From assembly GCA_021464245.1 (NCBI GenBank), contig JADCRB010000010.1, forward strand, positions 4,296,735 to 4,360,734: 64,000 nt of DNA, in the 5' to 3' direction. This document shows, one piece after another, positions 34,573-47,722 of this stretch (positions within the stretch are counted from its first letter, which is position 1; each line of letters opens with the position of its first letter). Source of the DNA: Carallia brachiata (taxonomy: Eukaryota > Streptophyta > Magnoliopsida > Malpighiales > Rhizophoraceae). The translations under genes and the position numbers were made by a program. A model generated the notes under the pieces. That model searched no databases. It was not told the origin of the DNA and saw only the letters and a list, made by a program, of their open reading frames with translations.

Positions 34573-35364
34573 ATTTAAATAGGCACAAAACAAAAATCTA
34601 CCCTCCATATTTGATCATTTTTTGCTATTTATCTACTTTGTGTTTTTTTTTGTTAAATTCTATCCCACATTAATTTCGTAACTAAAAATTACTTTTTATT
34701 AACTTCATCACATGACGCTACATGGCATGCCACCTCATATTAAATTTGCTATGTCATTTGCCACGTCATCAAACAAGTGCTGACGTGATAGTTTTTAATT
34801 TTTTTTTAAAAAGGTTGATTTTATTTTCTAAAAAACAAAAAATTAAAAAATTTGATTCCTAAAAAAAAGAAAAATTCAAAAGTTTGGTTTTTAAAAATAA
34901 ATTTTTATTTTTTATTCTTTTAGAAATCGAAATTCTGAATTTTTTTTTGGCTGTTAGAAACCGAAATTCCTTTTAGTTTTTTTTAATTTGGGAAAAATAT
35001 ATAATTATTTTTTATTTTTGTATATCTTTTCTGAAAATTTTTTTCTTCCTTTTACCTTTTTTTTGTAAATTTTATTTGAATTTTTCTGCCTTTTTTTTTG
35101 TTTTTTAGAAAATAAAATTAGAATTTTTAAAAAAAAAAGAAAATTGAAAATTGTTATGTCAGCACTCGTTTGCTGACGTGACAGATAATGTGACAAACTT
35201 AGTATAAGATGACATGTCACATGGCGAAATTAACGGCAAATGATAATTTTCAGTTATAAAATTAACATGAAAGGTAAAATTTAACAAAAAAAAAAATGAA
35301 GTAGGTAAAAAGTAAAAAACGACCAAATATGAAGAGTGGATTTTTGTGTTACACCATTTAAACA
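34573..35364. mobile_element. Foldback element B, 774 bp, with 9-bp target-site duplication (MULE-like)
   Basis: The flanks ATTTAAATA (34573-34581) and ATTTAAACA (35356-35364) match at 8 of 9 positions, and a 9-bp duplication is typical of Mutator-like elements. The termini GGCACAAAACAAAAATC and GATTTTTGTGTTACACC are inverted. Pairing continues for about 290 bp per arm, through CCACGTCAT/GTGACA and GTGCTGACGTGA/ACGTCAGCA-type segments and into A/T tracts (TTTTATTTTCTAAAAAACAA in both arms). The organisation is the same as element A, including TGACG motifs near the inner part of the arms. No coding capacity. Confidence 0.75.
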
Positions 35365-36826
35365 ACGCAAATTCAATACAATTATAATCCAAGTCCTCTC
35401 GAATTTTACTCGACTCGATTAAACCATACTCAAATAACTTGACATACAAATGATCTGAATAGATTTAGTGACTCAAAACTCGAATGAGCTGAGTATTTAA
35501 GCAAGCAAATCCAGTAACCCCAATGGCGTGAATCTGACCCACCCGATCTTTAACCCATATGAGGCAACTCATTTGCCACCTATACCCCGGCTATGATTTT
35601 TTATTTTTTTTTGGTTTTTTGATCTGAGGCTATGATTTTTCTTTCCCTACCCACAAATACGCCAGTTTTGGGCTCAAGATCTCTTTCTGAAAACCCATCA
35701 TGGACTATGTCCACAATGGGTCGAGCACGTCCAGTTTAATTTTCCACTGGATGAAATCCAAGTGTAACAATATGCACAGTGAACCCATAATAAATAAAGA
35801 GGACGACTGGACCTCCTAATGAACCAAAACAAGACATAAAGAGGACGACTACGCGGCTAAGTTTTATGGAGGACCAATCTGAACACCACGTTGGTGGCTA
35901 GGATGAAGATAGGCACGCGAGGTTAATTGAGTAAGTTTGAAACTAACGCGATGCATATGATAAAAATGGAATTGTGTATTATAAAAAGAAAAATAAAAAA
36001 TAAGGCACAAAGTCTCCGTTAATGATATCTAAGTTTATATTTAGAATATTAAGTGATATCTTATAGGTAGTAAGGTAAATTTAAAAGTGATATCAATCAT
36101 TATATGATTTTATTTAAAAATATTTCAAAAAAATAAATTATCTGATATTATTTTATGAATTACTTGACTAATTTTTGGTGTGGTTATGATAGGTTGTGCA
36201 ATGAGAAAAATTAATTTTGAAGTTTAATCAAAATGTTCCATATTATTAATTTTACTATGAGTATAAAGATATAAAATAATATATATATTAAAATTTACGA
36301 AAAATTTAGAAATAAATTACGACTCATAAAAAGAATTTTACAAGTGTTTTCGTAGTAAATTTTAAAGAAACCTATCATAATTTTATTCCCATAAAGTTGT
36401 AAATTGAGGTTGAAGGCATCGTGCAGAGATTCTAATAATAATGAGTTTTCTCTTAAGCCTTCACTTAATAATATACTATCTAACTACTCGTGGAACAAAA
36501 TTTTATAACTACTTATTATAATATATTTGTTACAACTTACTGTTACTCAATTAATATAGCATCCATTTACTCATTTTTTGCTACATGTAAACAGTTCCTT
36601 AATTACTCAAACAAAAAAACCGTTAGATATATATATGAACGCACAAAAGCATAAAAGATTTATAAGGTTATTGCTTAAGACGCTTTTTACTTCTTTGCCC
36701 ATCTTTGTTTTTCAATCATACCCTCAAAATATCCAAAAAAAAAAAAAAAAAAACAAGGAAACTGTTGATTGGCTGGTTTTGGGGCACGTGCCTGTGCTTC
36801 TTTCATCCCTTTAATATATAGCCACT
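35365..36826. other. AT-rich intergenic DNA, no gene seen
   Basis: No coding or RNA signal on either strand. Confidence 0.45.
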
Positions 36827-37584
36827 TAGAGGATTTTCGGATTAGTTTTTAGTAGTGTATATTTATATTTTATTTTTAAAAAATAAAGAAATAAATATTT
36901 GATTAATTTTTGTTATATTGCTATTCGATTTTATTTATTTTTTTAAACGACTTCTTAAAAATAGTTAATTAAAAAGTAACTTAAAATTACTTTTTATTAT
37001 TTTTAAGGCTACGTTTCACTTTTAAATGTTAATAATAATTTATATAAACTAAATTACCCCAAATAATATTTATATAACTTTATTATTTTATTTTTTTTTA
37101 CTTTCTACAATAATTAGAATTGTTAGTTGTTACCCTCTTTCAAGAATATTCATATAAACACAATATTTTTACTTTTCAACAATTTTTAAATAATATTATT
37201 TTTTTCACTTCAAATTTTGATTAATAATGACACTTAAAAAAATATCCTAAATATTATATTTTTTTGCTATTCAAAAAATATTAATAATTTTTTTTAAAAA
37301 AGTTAAAAATTAAGTGAGAAAATTCTTAATATTACTTATTGAATATTTATTCTAAAAATAAAAATTTTAAAATATGAAAATAATTTTATTAATATAGTAT
37401 AATAATATAAACTAAATATCTAAATTAGTCATTTAATTATTCAACAATAATAATATGTATAAAATTAACTAAATATTTTATTAATTTTTTTAATAATCCA
37501 CAACAAAAAATAACATTCAATAATTAATAATTAATAACAATAATTAACAACAACAATAATTAACAGATAAAATAAACAAGCATT
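36827..37584 (+). mobile_element. AT-rich non-autonomous DNA element, copy 2 (~0.75 kb)
   Basis: Collinear with the element at 13519-14236 in the same orientation; the two share the order of A/T words end to end. Here TTA occurs just outside both ends (about 36824-36826 and 37585-37587), with termini GAGGATTTTCGGATTAG and AATAAACAAGCAT. That would fit a PIF/Harbinger-type duplication, but copy 1 lacks it, so the classification is tentative. Confidence 0.55.
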
Positions 37585-38100
37585 TAATTTTCTCATAAAT
37601 TTTTTTTTAGTCAAAATTTTCTTATAAATTAATAACCATAATCTTTAAAAAGGGTGACGTCAAGGCCGTTTCAGTCTAATTCAGCTAAATTTCAAGTCCC
37701 TAACAAGTAAACTGCAACCCATTCAGAAGCCCAAGACATCAAGTATTGTCCAGTTCAACCTCAACAATTCATTTTCGAGCCATTTGAAAATGATTGGGCT
37801 TTAAATCAAGTTCTTTCACTTGGGCCAAATTCCAACCTTCAAATCGGAAATTAAAAGTAGACAGTAAAATTATTTTTATTATATAATTTAAAAATATTTT
37901 AATAAATAAAAAAATTATAAAGTAAGTTAAAATTAAATTAAAAAAAGTAATGTTAAATATTTTAAAATTTGTGTTATGAAATATATTAAAATATATAATT
38001 ATAAAAAGAATTATCACTTTTTTAATAATATTAAATAAAAAAATTAATAATTTTTTTAATAATTATAAATTTTATATTTCATGATATATTTTTTGGAATA
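37585..38100. other. AT-rich DNA upstream of prefoldin 3
   Basis: Nearly pure A/T at 37860-38100, then a sudden rise in GC at 38120 marking the gene's promoter and leader. An ACGACGTCGT palindrome lies at the transition. No TATA box can be told apart in the A/T background. Confidence 0.4.
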
Positions 38101-38288
38101 TTTAGTATTATTCAAATACGACGGAGAGTACGACGTCGTCTCGATCTTTCTGGACGACTCTCCCTCTGTGTGTTGCGAGGGCTTAGAGGCCACTGCTTCG
38201 TACTGCTCTGGGAGTAGAAAGAGTAGAAATTTGAAGCACGGAAAGGCGCTCTGTGTCTGTGTGCGCGCAAAATCTGATAGAGAAGAGC

Positions 38289-40994
38289 ATGGCATCATCA
38301 TCGTCAACGACGGAGAGAAGAGGAATACCAGGAGCTCAGTTCGTGGAAGATGTAGAAGCCCATCTCACCCAATCTGGCCTTGATGTCAACTCTGCTCTTT
38401 CCTTTCTTCAAGAAAGGTTCTCCCTTTTCCCTCCTTTACTAATTTTCTCATTTGCTCCTCCGCTTCCCCCCCTTTTTTTTTGTAATTTTCTGCTCTTTCA
38501 CTGTGTTATTTCCATTTGATTATTCCAATCAAGCTGGGTTTTTTTTGTTATTTCAAATGTTTTTGTAATCATAGATTTCCATGATTGCTTGCTTATTATC
38601 ATTAATATAACCCAATAGTTTGGTTCAAAATTAGAGCAGAATAGAAGGAGAACGAAGAAAGGAGAAGACAAGAAAAAGAAAAGAAAACAGCCCAATTGTT
38701 GCATTTCTGATGGGTTTTCTGTGTTATATTCTTTTTCAGACTACAGCAATACAAATTAGTAGAGATGAAACTTCTGGCCCAGCAGAGAGATCTTCAGGTA
38801 TCTCTCAACTGCTTAAATTTGTCTGCCCTTCTGAAGTTAATTAAGGAAGTTAAAGCGTTGGGAATTTTGATTTGAGATTAGTGATCTGCTCATTCTATAG
38901 TTTTGAGTCAACTGATATCTTTCATTAGCATTGATGCTTCTGAATGGTTGCTATAACTCTTTAGACCAGGGGCATAAATTTTGTTTGCCTAATAACTTCC
39001 AAAGCAGTTTTTATAGAATAGTTTTTTTTTTTTTTGAAATTTGTACTAGGTCGGACAACATGACATTGGTGTTATAACCAAACTGAACTATGTCACACAA
39101 CAACCCTTGAACAACTTTTTGTTGGAAAAATTAGATTCCAGAATTATTCTCTCTAGCAGCGTTGGCTGAAGCTGGTTACTTCTCTATATGCTTATATGTT
39201 GAATGTTTATCCAATTCTAAGCCTTTGGTATCTGTTTTTGATTTTAGTCCCAAGTTTGTTAGAGTAAATTTAATGTGCCATCCCCCTTAGCAGCGTGTCA
39301 TAACATTAAACTGGATCCTCATGATGTTTCATTTTTGTTCCAGCTCTCTCAAGTTATATAAGACTTTGATATATATGCTTTGATTTGCTGTTGGTGTTAG
39401 GCAAAGATCCCTGATATTGAGAAGTGCTTAGATGTGGTAGCCACTTTACAGGCAAAGAAGGGTAGCGGTGAGGTTTGTTTTTTTATTCCATTTCACTAAA
39501 TATTCTGCTTAGACCTGGTTTTAGAACACATTCCTGTTGGTTTTATGTACTCTAATTCTCATTTATATATATATATTTTTTTATCACACATGTCAAAGAT
39601 TATTTTTCTAGCTAAGAAGATGGTTGGTAATTTGAGAGTGAAGCTCATAATTTTTGCCTGTATGAACTGCTTTGGCACTCTCATTGTCAAATAGGCCTCC
39701 AGCCTGAATTAGTTGGGAGGCTCAGCTGGGATGAAAGTGTTTATTTCTGTTTGTCTTGATGCATATCCATATATTCAGTTCTTAATCCAGTACATCTCTT
39801 GTTCTTGGTCCTGTTCCATGCACTCTGTTTTGATCCTTATTGTGGGCAACTTTCCTTCTGATTAAACGAAAAGAACTTTTACTGCTTGATTCACATGCTT
39901 GTACACTTGCAGAAGATATAGTCTCCCAATTTCAGCTGCCCATGTGCTTTATATTTTGAACCACTTGCCACGTCTCAGGAAATGTTGTCAGAGTCTCATG
40001 TATGTGCTGCTAAGCACAATGAAATCACAATTCACAAGTGTTAATTCTGCCAAAAAAATCAAACTACAGGTGTATTTGGGGACAGCCTCCACGAACTTGA
40101 TATTAATTACTGTGATTTAGGCTTCTTTTTGGATTTGATAATGATCATTTTGTTTGAAAGAACTTGATTTAAGTTTCAAGTTCTATATTCTCTGTAATGG
40201 ATGCTGAGAAGTTTTGCATTGGCTCCTAACTCTTGATGCAGCCACTCATTGCTGATTTTGAAGTGTCTGAAGGCATACATTCACAGGCAAGGATTGAAGA
40301 TGCCGAGTCAGTGTGTTTATGGCTGGGAGCAAATGTCATGTTGGAGTATTCTTGTGAAGAGGTTTCTACTTCATTTTCTTAAGTGCTGACATGGTACTTC
40401 TTTCCTGTCAAGTACGTAAATTAGTACCTATAACTTTATGGTGCAGGCTGCTTCTCTCCTACAGAAGAACTTGGATAATGCTAAAGCCAGTCTAGAAGTT
40501 CTTATTGCTGATTTACAATTTTTAAGGGATCAAGTCACGATAACACAGGTAGGATTAGGGTAAGAGTTCTGTGTCTTGTGGTTGATGAATAGCCCAATAG
40601 GTGATCACCCCTTCCTGTAAGTGGAGATTCCCAGTTCACATCTCCCCTTCCCCAACTTGGTCTTCTTCGTTTTCATCTTCTCTCCTCCATCTATATGCAC
40701 ATTTGCAATAACATATAGTGTCGGTTGAAGTGTTAATTACATTAGCTGGCACGAATAAAAGGTTTTTCCCTGCTAGAGATCTTTATACCATATAGAGTAT
40801 AAAGATACCTTAAAAGCTCGAGGTGCATCACTTGAGTCCAAGTTACTCAAAAACAGACTATGGGAATTTTTTCTTTTTTTTTTTTTCTGAATATTTAAAG
40901 AACTATTTGACAGGTCACTATTGCTCGTGTGTACAATTGGGATGTTCACCAGCGCAGAATCCGACAAGCTGCCATTGCTGCTAAAGACTCGTAA
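38289..40994 (+). CDS. PFD3: Prefoldin subunit 3
   Basis: Six exons: 38289-38416, 38740-38797, 39401-39472, 40242-40361, 40447-40548 and 40914-40994. All have GT...AG borders and join in frame to 186 residues, the usual size for the family. Prefoldin is a cytosolic hexamer of two alpha-type and four beta-type subunits that hands unfolded actin and tubulin to the CCT chaperonin. Subunit 3 is one of the two alpha-type subunits. Visible marks are the start [20 protein letters not shown], an N-terminal coiled-coil helix ([20 protein letters not shown], then [11 protein letters not shown]), the central beta-hairpin region with [18 protein letters not shown], and a C-terminal coiled coil ([20 protein letters not shown]) ending [10 protein letters not shown]. 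The start is the first ATG after a GC-rich leader. All exons are intact. In Arabidopsis PFD3 is, as I recall, the immediate neighbour of WRKY48, which lies 13 kb downstream here. Confidence 0.95.
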
Positions 40995-43320
40995 AAAAAG
41001 CTCCAATCTTACCCAGATTCAGAAGTGGAATATATGCTCTCACTGAGAGTATGGCCAATTCCCTCATTGCCTATCTGGTTAAGTGGTCAATTCATGATGG
41101 TACATGCATCGTGTTGGGATCGTTATGTTATTTGGGCCAGTTTGTGGATGACTTCAACCTGGAGCTGCATCATCATGTATTCACTGCAACTTTTTGGCTA
41201 GTCAGGGTGTTTTGTTTCGTGCAAAAAATTGATTTTAATAACATGCCCAATTAAGTTTCATCTGCGTTTTGTTAATTATATTGTGGTACATTTTAGTTTG
41301 AAATTCAGAAAGTTGGGGTCAATGGTGCTATTAATGCAACCCCCTGGAAGGTTTGAGTAGAAAACTATGGTAGAATAGTTGCCAATTGGGTCTCTGATGA
41401 CGCTAGCATCTGGGTCTTCCTCATAAGGCTCGTTCCTTCTGTTATGCAAGTTGCAATATTTGGTCTTCAAGTGATTGATGTTCGTTTTGATGTTGATGGT
41501 CAATGAAGTGACTCTTTTGAAGAAATTGCTGATTCTCATGACAAGAGAGAAAATTCTCTAAGCAGTCAACTATTTGCATTTTCACTTTCTCGCTTGCGTT
41601 AATTGTCCGACCATTTTGCAGGGCAAATTGGTATCCGATTACCTTAAATTATTCCTAAGGTCTCCGTTAGGAGTTCGGTGGCATTACACTTTCTCTTTAT
41701 GGAGTCGAGTCTTGTTTCAAATGTTTCACACTAACATGTGAATCTTATAATGGTCTGACCTAGTCGGGGTTAGTTTGCAGCCTTTGTTGCTCATGACGGC
41801 TAACGTTTTCACATAATGTTTTCTGAGTTTTTATACACGAGTGGTTTCCAAACACGCTTTTTTTTTTTTTTCTTTTCTTTTCTATTCAAGGGGCTCAATA
41901 AGTTACACTATTAAGATACTTGAAATATTTCAAAAAATATTTTTGCAGTAGCTATCATATTAACTGTCGTACCGTTCAGATCTGGATCTGAACAGGAGAG
42001 TGGCAATGCTTTTCACATTCAAACCCAAACATCAGCAACCTATTTCAAGTTTGAGACTCAAAGAGTATTGCTGAATATTTTTGGGTTAACCTGCTAACTG
42101 CCAAAGAACCCCATTACATCGCCTGTCAGTATCACGTTGGTCCCATAGCTGGATCAGAGGTGGAGCCTGTGTTTTTTTTTTTGGGTTGAGATTTCAGAGT
42201 CGTACTTAGGAAATGTATAATCAAGGCGTCGATTTGTAGAAAGCGGTTGTTCCATGCCGTGCAAGTTGCAGGTAAACTGCAATTCCTTCTAATGTGTCCG
42301 TTTGAAAACTTGGACTCTTTGCAGCCCGTCTCTCACTTATGTGTCGCCTAAACCACCCGGCCTCATTCATATGTCGGCACATCCTTTGTCTAATTGTCGG
42401 TTTTAATTATTCACAACACGGTTAGATGGTAATTTGGGTGGCATCAATTAATTAACATCTAAAATTTAATCCTCCCAAATCTCCCCTTCCTCAGAAAAAC
42501 AACAACGAAGAAAGTGTCACCTGAACCATTTACCGTAAAAAAAAAAGCGAATTTATTTCATGAATGTCTCGGAGAAATTATAGTTAATTAATGCTGCAAA
42601 GTGGGATGGCCAAATTTCCCTCACTTTTAAGCCATACTTTCTCTGGTCTTGCGTTTAGAACAGAAATTGGACCCTTGAACTGCAATGGCACGGCAGTCAT
42701 GATGAATCACTTAACTGGAGAAAGTCCAGCAGCACACTCGGCTGACTTTTTAGATAAAACGACAAGTGGCCCCAATACGTTATAATTAGGATGACCATTT
42801 CCTAATGCATGAAAATGCAGTGGCATGTGGGTTTTTGACACTTCTTCAAAAGTCAGCAACAGCAGCCGCAGGCAACAGCACATATATATCTATGATGCCT
42901 TTTTTTTCCCTCTTATTGTGACGCTATGTTGTTTAGAAAGCTTTTTATTTTTAGTTCTATTAAGTCGTAAATTAATTGGATACTTCATTATTTAATTCAA
43001 CATGTAAATGTCAGTCCCACAAAATCTCTAATTGTGTCATGTGCCAGATTTTCGTCTTCTAATCCCTGAAAATTGTTCAGCTACTTTTTTTTTTTGACCA
43101 TTTTGTGTCTATGTTTCGACAAGTAGAGACTCGTGAAGAAAAGGAAGTCATAGGAATATGAAATAGAGGTTCATTTTTTAGTTTGGGCGCATATTGGGTG
43201 AACTTTACCATTCAACTTAACTTGCACTAATTATTATTTTGGCTTAAAAACAATATTTACAGATAAATGTAATGATCCATATGGAAAAAGATTTGAGGAA
43301 TAAAGATCAGCTAACTTTCT
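40995..43320. other. 3' UTR of prefoldin 3 and intergenic DNA
   Basis: Balanced composition to about 41600, probably including the 3' UTR. No further exon was recognised, and none of the short open frames has family features. Confidence 0.45.
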
Positions 43321-43984
43321 TGTTGGAAAATGTGAGAGCTCAAAATGAGAAAAATTCTGAATAGAGTTCAAATAAGTAATGGACTAATGAGTTTGATATC
43401 ACATGTTAACCCAAAATTTTAAAATTTTGAGATTATAGATCATTCCCATTTATAAGTTATTTACACTTTCCTTTTCTTTCATTTTTCTTTCTGATGTAAG
43501 ATATTTAACACAATAATTTACACATGACATTTTAACAATTTCTCTTACAAGTGTGAGTCTCTCCATATTGAGTCTACTCTGTTTAAATGTGTATCACTCT
43601 AGCAAATCCAATAACTCAATAGCGCGCAAAATCTTGTTAAGCCTTAATCTAAAGTCTGCTGCTAAATACTTTAAGAACCAAATGAGGCTAAACGGGGGCA
43701 ATATCTATAGGTACTTTGTGCACGCCTTTCGTTCTTGTCCCTTGCCAAATTATCAGCTCCGATACCATTTGTTAGGATACATGAGTGTTTAAAACGTAAA
43801 GAAATCTAAACAAGATTTCAGTAAATAATGGATTTGTCAGATTAACATTATATTTCGACTCAACACCTAAAAACTTTAAAATTATAAGTCATTCTCATTT
43901 ATAAATTATTTACTCTTTTATTCTTTTTTCAATATAAAATATTTAATACAAACCAAACATAACATTTTAATGTCTCTGCTAACA
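43321..43984 (-). mobile_element. Miniature LTR element (TRIM), 664 bp
   Basis: Two diverged direct LTRs of 229 bp (43321-43549) and 215 bp (43770-43984) start TGTTGG/TGTTAG and end CTTACA/CTAACA on the plus strand. They align throughout. Only 220 bp separates them, without coding capacity. Read on the minus strand, two bases inside the 43770 LTR lies TGGTATCGGAGC (43756-43767), an initiator-tRNA-Met primer-binding site with one change from the common TGGTATCAGAGC. A purine-rich GGAGAGA lies inside the other LTR at about 43560-43570, in the place of a polypurine tract. This fixes the orientation as minus. LTR divergence is high and no 5-bp target-site duplication survives, so the insertion is old. 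Confidence 0.75.
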
Positions 43985-46900
43985 GCTGCAGTTACACGTT
44001 TTAGTTTGAATTTTTCCTACATAGAATTGCTCTTCACTTGTGCTTCTATCTGCGTCGCCATTGCAGTCTTTTTGTCTTCTAGCCTCCGTCTTTGCGCGTT
44101 ATAGAAACGTTTAGCCGTAGGCCTAACAAAAACAAAAATAGAATAATAACGGGAACACTGTTGACTTTGACCCGTCATGTGCGCGCAATAGCCTAACACA
44201 GTCCCAAATGCCGTTTAAAATCGAATTAACGAATTAACAAATGGGAATTGCTATCATCACAGGTCTCGGATTATGTTTGATTAGAAATCTAGTCGGAGAA
44301 TCTCCCACGCAATCAACGGCGGGTGTTTCCATTTGATCATGCTTGAAAAATTTTCCAGAAAATAATGGGTCAACGGCTTCATTTTTTTTTGGGTTTGGAT
44401 CCTCACTATTTAAAAAAAAAAAAACCGACGTGTACCTAGAAAAAAAAAACACACGCAAAATATGCATATAACAATTGATCGATTGATTTTTACAATCCGC
44501 TAATCGATAGTTGCAATAAAAATTAATTTATTTTTTATTAGTTTTATTATTACATAGAATAATTGATCAATTGTTATGTGTATGATACACATATACTTTT
44601 TCTTCTGTATGAACACTTTTTTTTTTCTCTTCTTTTTGCTGTCGTAAGTGAGGATAATGTTCTTTTCTCATGAATTTCTAAAATTCTCTGTCCGGAGGTG
44701 AATTATATTCATGTTGTCTAAATCAATAATGAGTTTCTCATCAAAGCTGACATTGGCTAAATATGCATTATTGTGCTTTTGTATGGTTAAAAATAAGGAT
44801 GAGAGTTTTGTTTGGCTGGAGTAAATCTATCTAAAAGTTTGATTTTAGATAGATTTAGTTTTAGTCAGTTGTGTACCTTTGTTATAGAGTTTTATCTAAA
44901 TAAGATGTGGGCTCAGTTTGTAGCAGGTCAATTAAATCAAATCAGTATTCGGCTAATTTAATTATGTTGTATTCTTAATTTGTGCATATTTTTTTGATAT
45001 TTTTACGTCAGATTTGTTTATGGTTTCGTATGATATTAATGCAATATTTTCTTGTATTCAAAAGAAAAATAAGGATCCGACTATGTACCCCGACAGTGTA
45101 AACCGAGCAGTGTACTGAGCTAACGTTTTAATATTTTTTCTTTCTTTTTTTGTTAAAATTAAAACTTAGATGTAGATAAATATTATCTTAAAATCTAAAG
45201 TACAGACACTAGATGAGATTCGCTAAAAAAATAAATTTTCTTCTAATTTTTTTTAAAGAAACAACTAAAATAATTATTTAAATGCCTACGCGTACTACTC
45301 AGTATACATCATCTACATACCAAACGTTTCTGTAAAAATAATTATCTTATGTAAATTTGTGATGATAAGTTTGTGCAAAATTCGAAGCAAAATTTTCACG
45401 TTAGTGGTAACTAGTCGGCCAATTTTTTTGGCTTGTTGTCTAAGGTCTAAAATATTGTATATACAACATCCTTAGGGTAGCTTTTTGAGTAAAAAGCTAT
45501 ATATTTATGCTAAAATTGCTTTTTATTTGGTCCAACATGCCAAAATTGACAGGATGAGCTTTTATATATGGAATGTTGTTTAGCCACAGTCGTGACTTGT
45601 TGTCACATTTCCATGTGCGTATGACTATAGACTAATCGCTTGTATTAAACTATATAATGTTTGCATTGTTGCACCAAATATATATATATATAATGTTTTC
45701 ATTGAATAAATATTATATATATGTTATATTTTAATTCATGACTGAATGAGTTCATTCAGTAAGTTCTCGGACATTTCCACTTCTAAAGTTGGGTTTTTGA
45801 GATTTTCTTTTTTGTTAAATTGTTCTATACAAATTTGTTTTAATAAACAATTTCTGGTTGACAGTCACTATGTTAATCTAAGCATACCTTGAACCAATTT
45901 TTAATTCATGTTGGAAAGAAAACTTAATTAATGACTAAATATTCAAGTATATGTCTATGTCATTGCTTTTTTTAATTTTTTTTATGACTATATGTTTATG
46001 TCTTTGTTGTGATAAATAAAATTAATCTTAGCAAATTTAAGCGGTGGCCGATGAGCTTAAAGCTTCAAGGATATGTGGCTCCTTTTTTATACTTCAAATT
46101 TGTTTATGCATAAAATTTTTAAAGGAAAAAAAAATGACTGGTTGACTGGGTCTAAGTCCAAAAGGCTCATGATGATGTTGACTATCGATACTTTAGTCCA
46201 GATAAGAGAGAAATGACGAGCGCCGGTAGTAAATATTAACCTTGCAACTATAGGATAAGCCTAATTGCACATTGGAAAAAAATAATAATTCGATTAGGTA
46301 ATTAGTCAACAAAAAAAAAAGGGCAAACTTTAGCCAGGATCCTCGCCAAGAATTGAAAAATAGTGAAGGAAAGGAATAAGTGGTTGTTCTCTAGAATCTC
46401 ACGCGAAATAAAGAAGTTAAAAAGGTATATAGTTTACGACTGCTATTAGTGGATCATGTCAACACTAATCTAGAAACAGAATCGTAAACCGTGACACAAC
46501 CCATAAGAAAAATATTCTATCAAATTATATAAGAGAGGGGTTAGATATAATTAATCACTTTAACCAACAAGTATTAGTTCAGTTGATAAACAGATTAACC
46601 CCAAACGGATTTATCTGTTAATGAGTAAGAGTTAGAAATTTAGAGAAAGTACTTATTGGGAGAGGATAAAACTTATAATGTTTTAATTCTCAAAATTATT
46701 GACCCGACTTGGCCACCACTTTTTTTTAGATATAATTAATTACTTTATGCTTCAACTATTGTCTGCTGCTGTGCTGCAAACTATGGATTAAGAAATTATA
46801 ATAATAAACTATGGGGCAAAAAAATAAAATAATATTAATGAATTGATATGTTAATTCTGTATTCCACAAAAGAAGCAGATAACAAACAATTATTCTGCAA

Positions 46901-47722
46901 AAGGGTCCGTTGATTATATATTGCCACGTATTGGACGGTCTGTTGCTATGTCAAGGATGTTAAGTAACTAATACTAATAATCTTTGCCTGATTATTATTG
47001 ACCATAATGATGCTTTGCCCCTATGGTTTCTAAAAATTCCTACACTACCAACAAACAACTAAATATAGAGTTGATTCGAGCTGATCAAAGTCGGTGATAG
47101 AATAATGGCATGCATATTCGTAACGGGAAAAGGCACAATTATATATATTGTAGCAGTTGGGGTTTTATATCCATATCATTTGAGACCCCCTATGGATGCA
47201 TATGTTGTATAACAAGAGAGCCATCACCTATATTTGATTCTCTTTAGTCTTGTTTACAATGTTTAAAAGGTAGAAGAAAGAATCTTAACCTTTTTACTAT
47301 CAAACAATATGAAGAAGAATCTTAAACGTTTTTTGTTTGGTACATGCATAGGCTGCATTCTATTTTAGATATATAGCAACTACCAAACCATCTAGTGACT
47401 ACTGACTAGTCCAATGCAGAAAGGCAGGAATATTGAGGAGGACAAAACAATTGAATTTTATTGAACATTATAAAAAATTAAAATTTGTTTCTCTTCTTCC
47501 TATACAAGGATGGAAGCTTTATATACAATCCAAAAACAAAAAGACATAATTAGAAATAGGGAAAATTGAACCATTGCCTGTGTGTAGTTGAGATGATAAG
47601 GACTCGTTTTTTTGTGCGAGAAATCACAGGTCGAGTTTTTGCTAAGTAAAGTAATGAGGGCTAAATATACGCTGGTCCTCTAGAGTAGCATGTTCTGTCT
47701 ATCGGATCTATAAGTGCCACCC
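43985..47722. other. Intergenic DNA with possible decayed SINE remnants
   Basis: No gene seen. 46568-46690 (TAGTTCAGTTGATAAAC, later AAGAGTTAGAAATT) and 47588-47660 (GTAGTTGAGATGATAAGG, later ACAGGTCGAG) resemble worn A-box/B-box pairs. Neither has visible target-site duplications. Confidence 0.35.
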
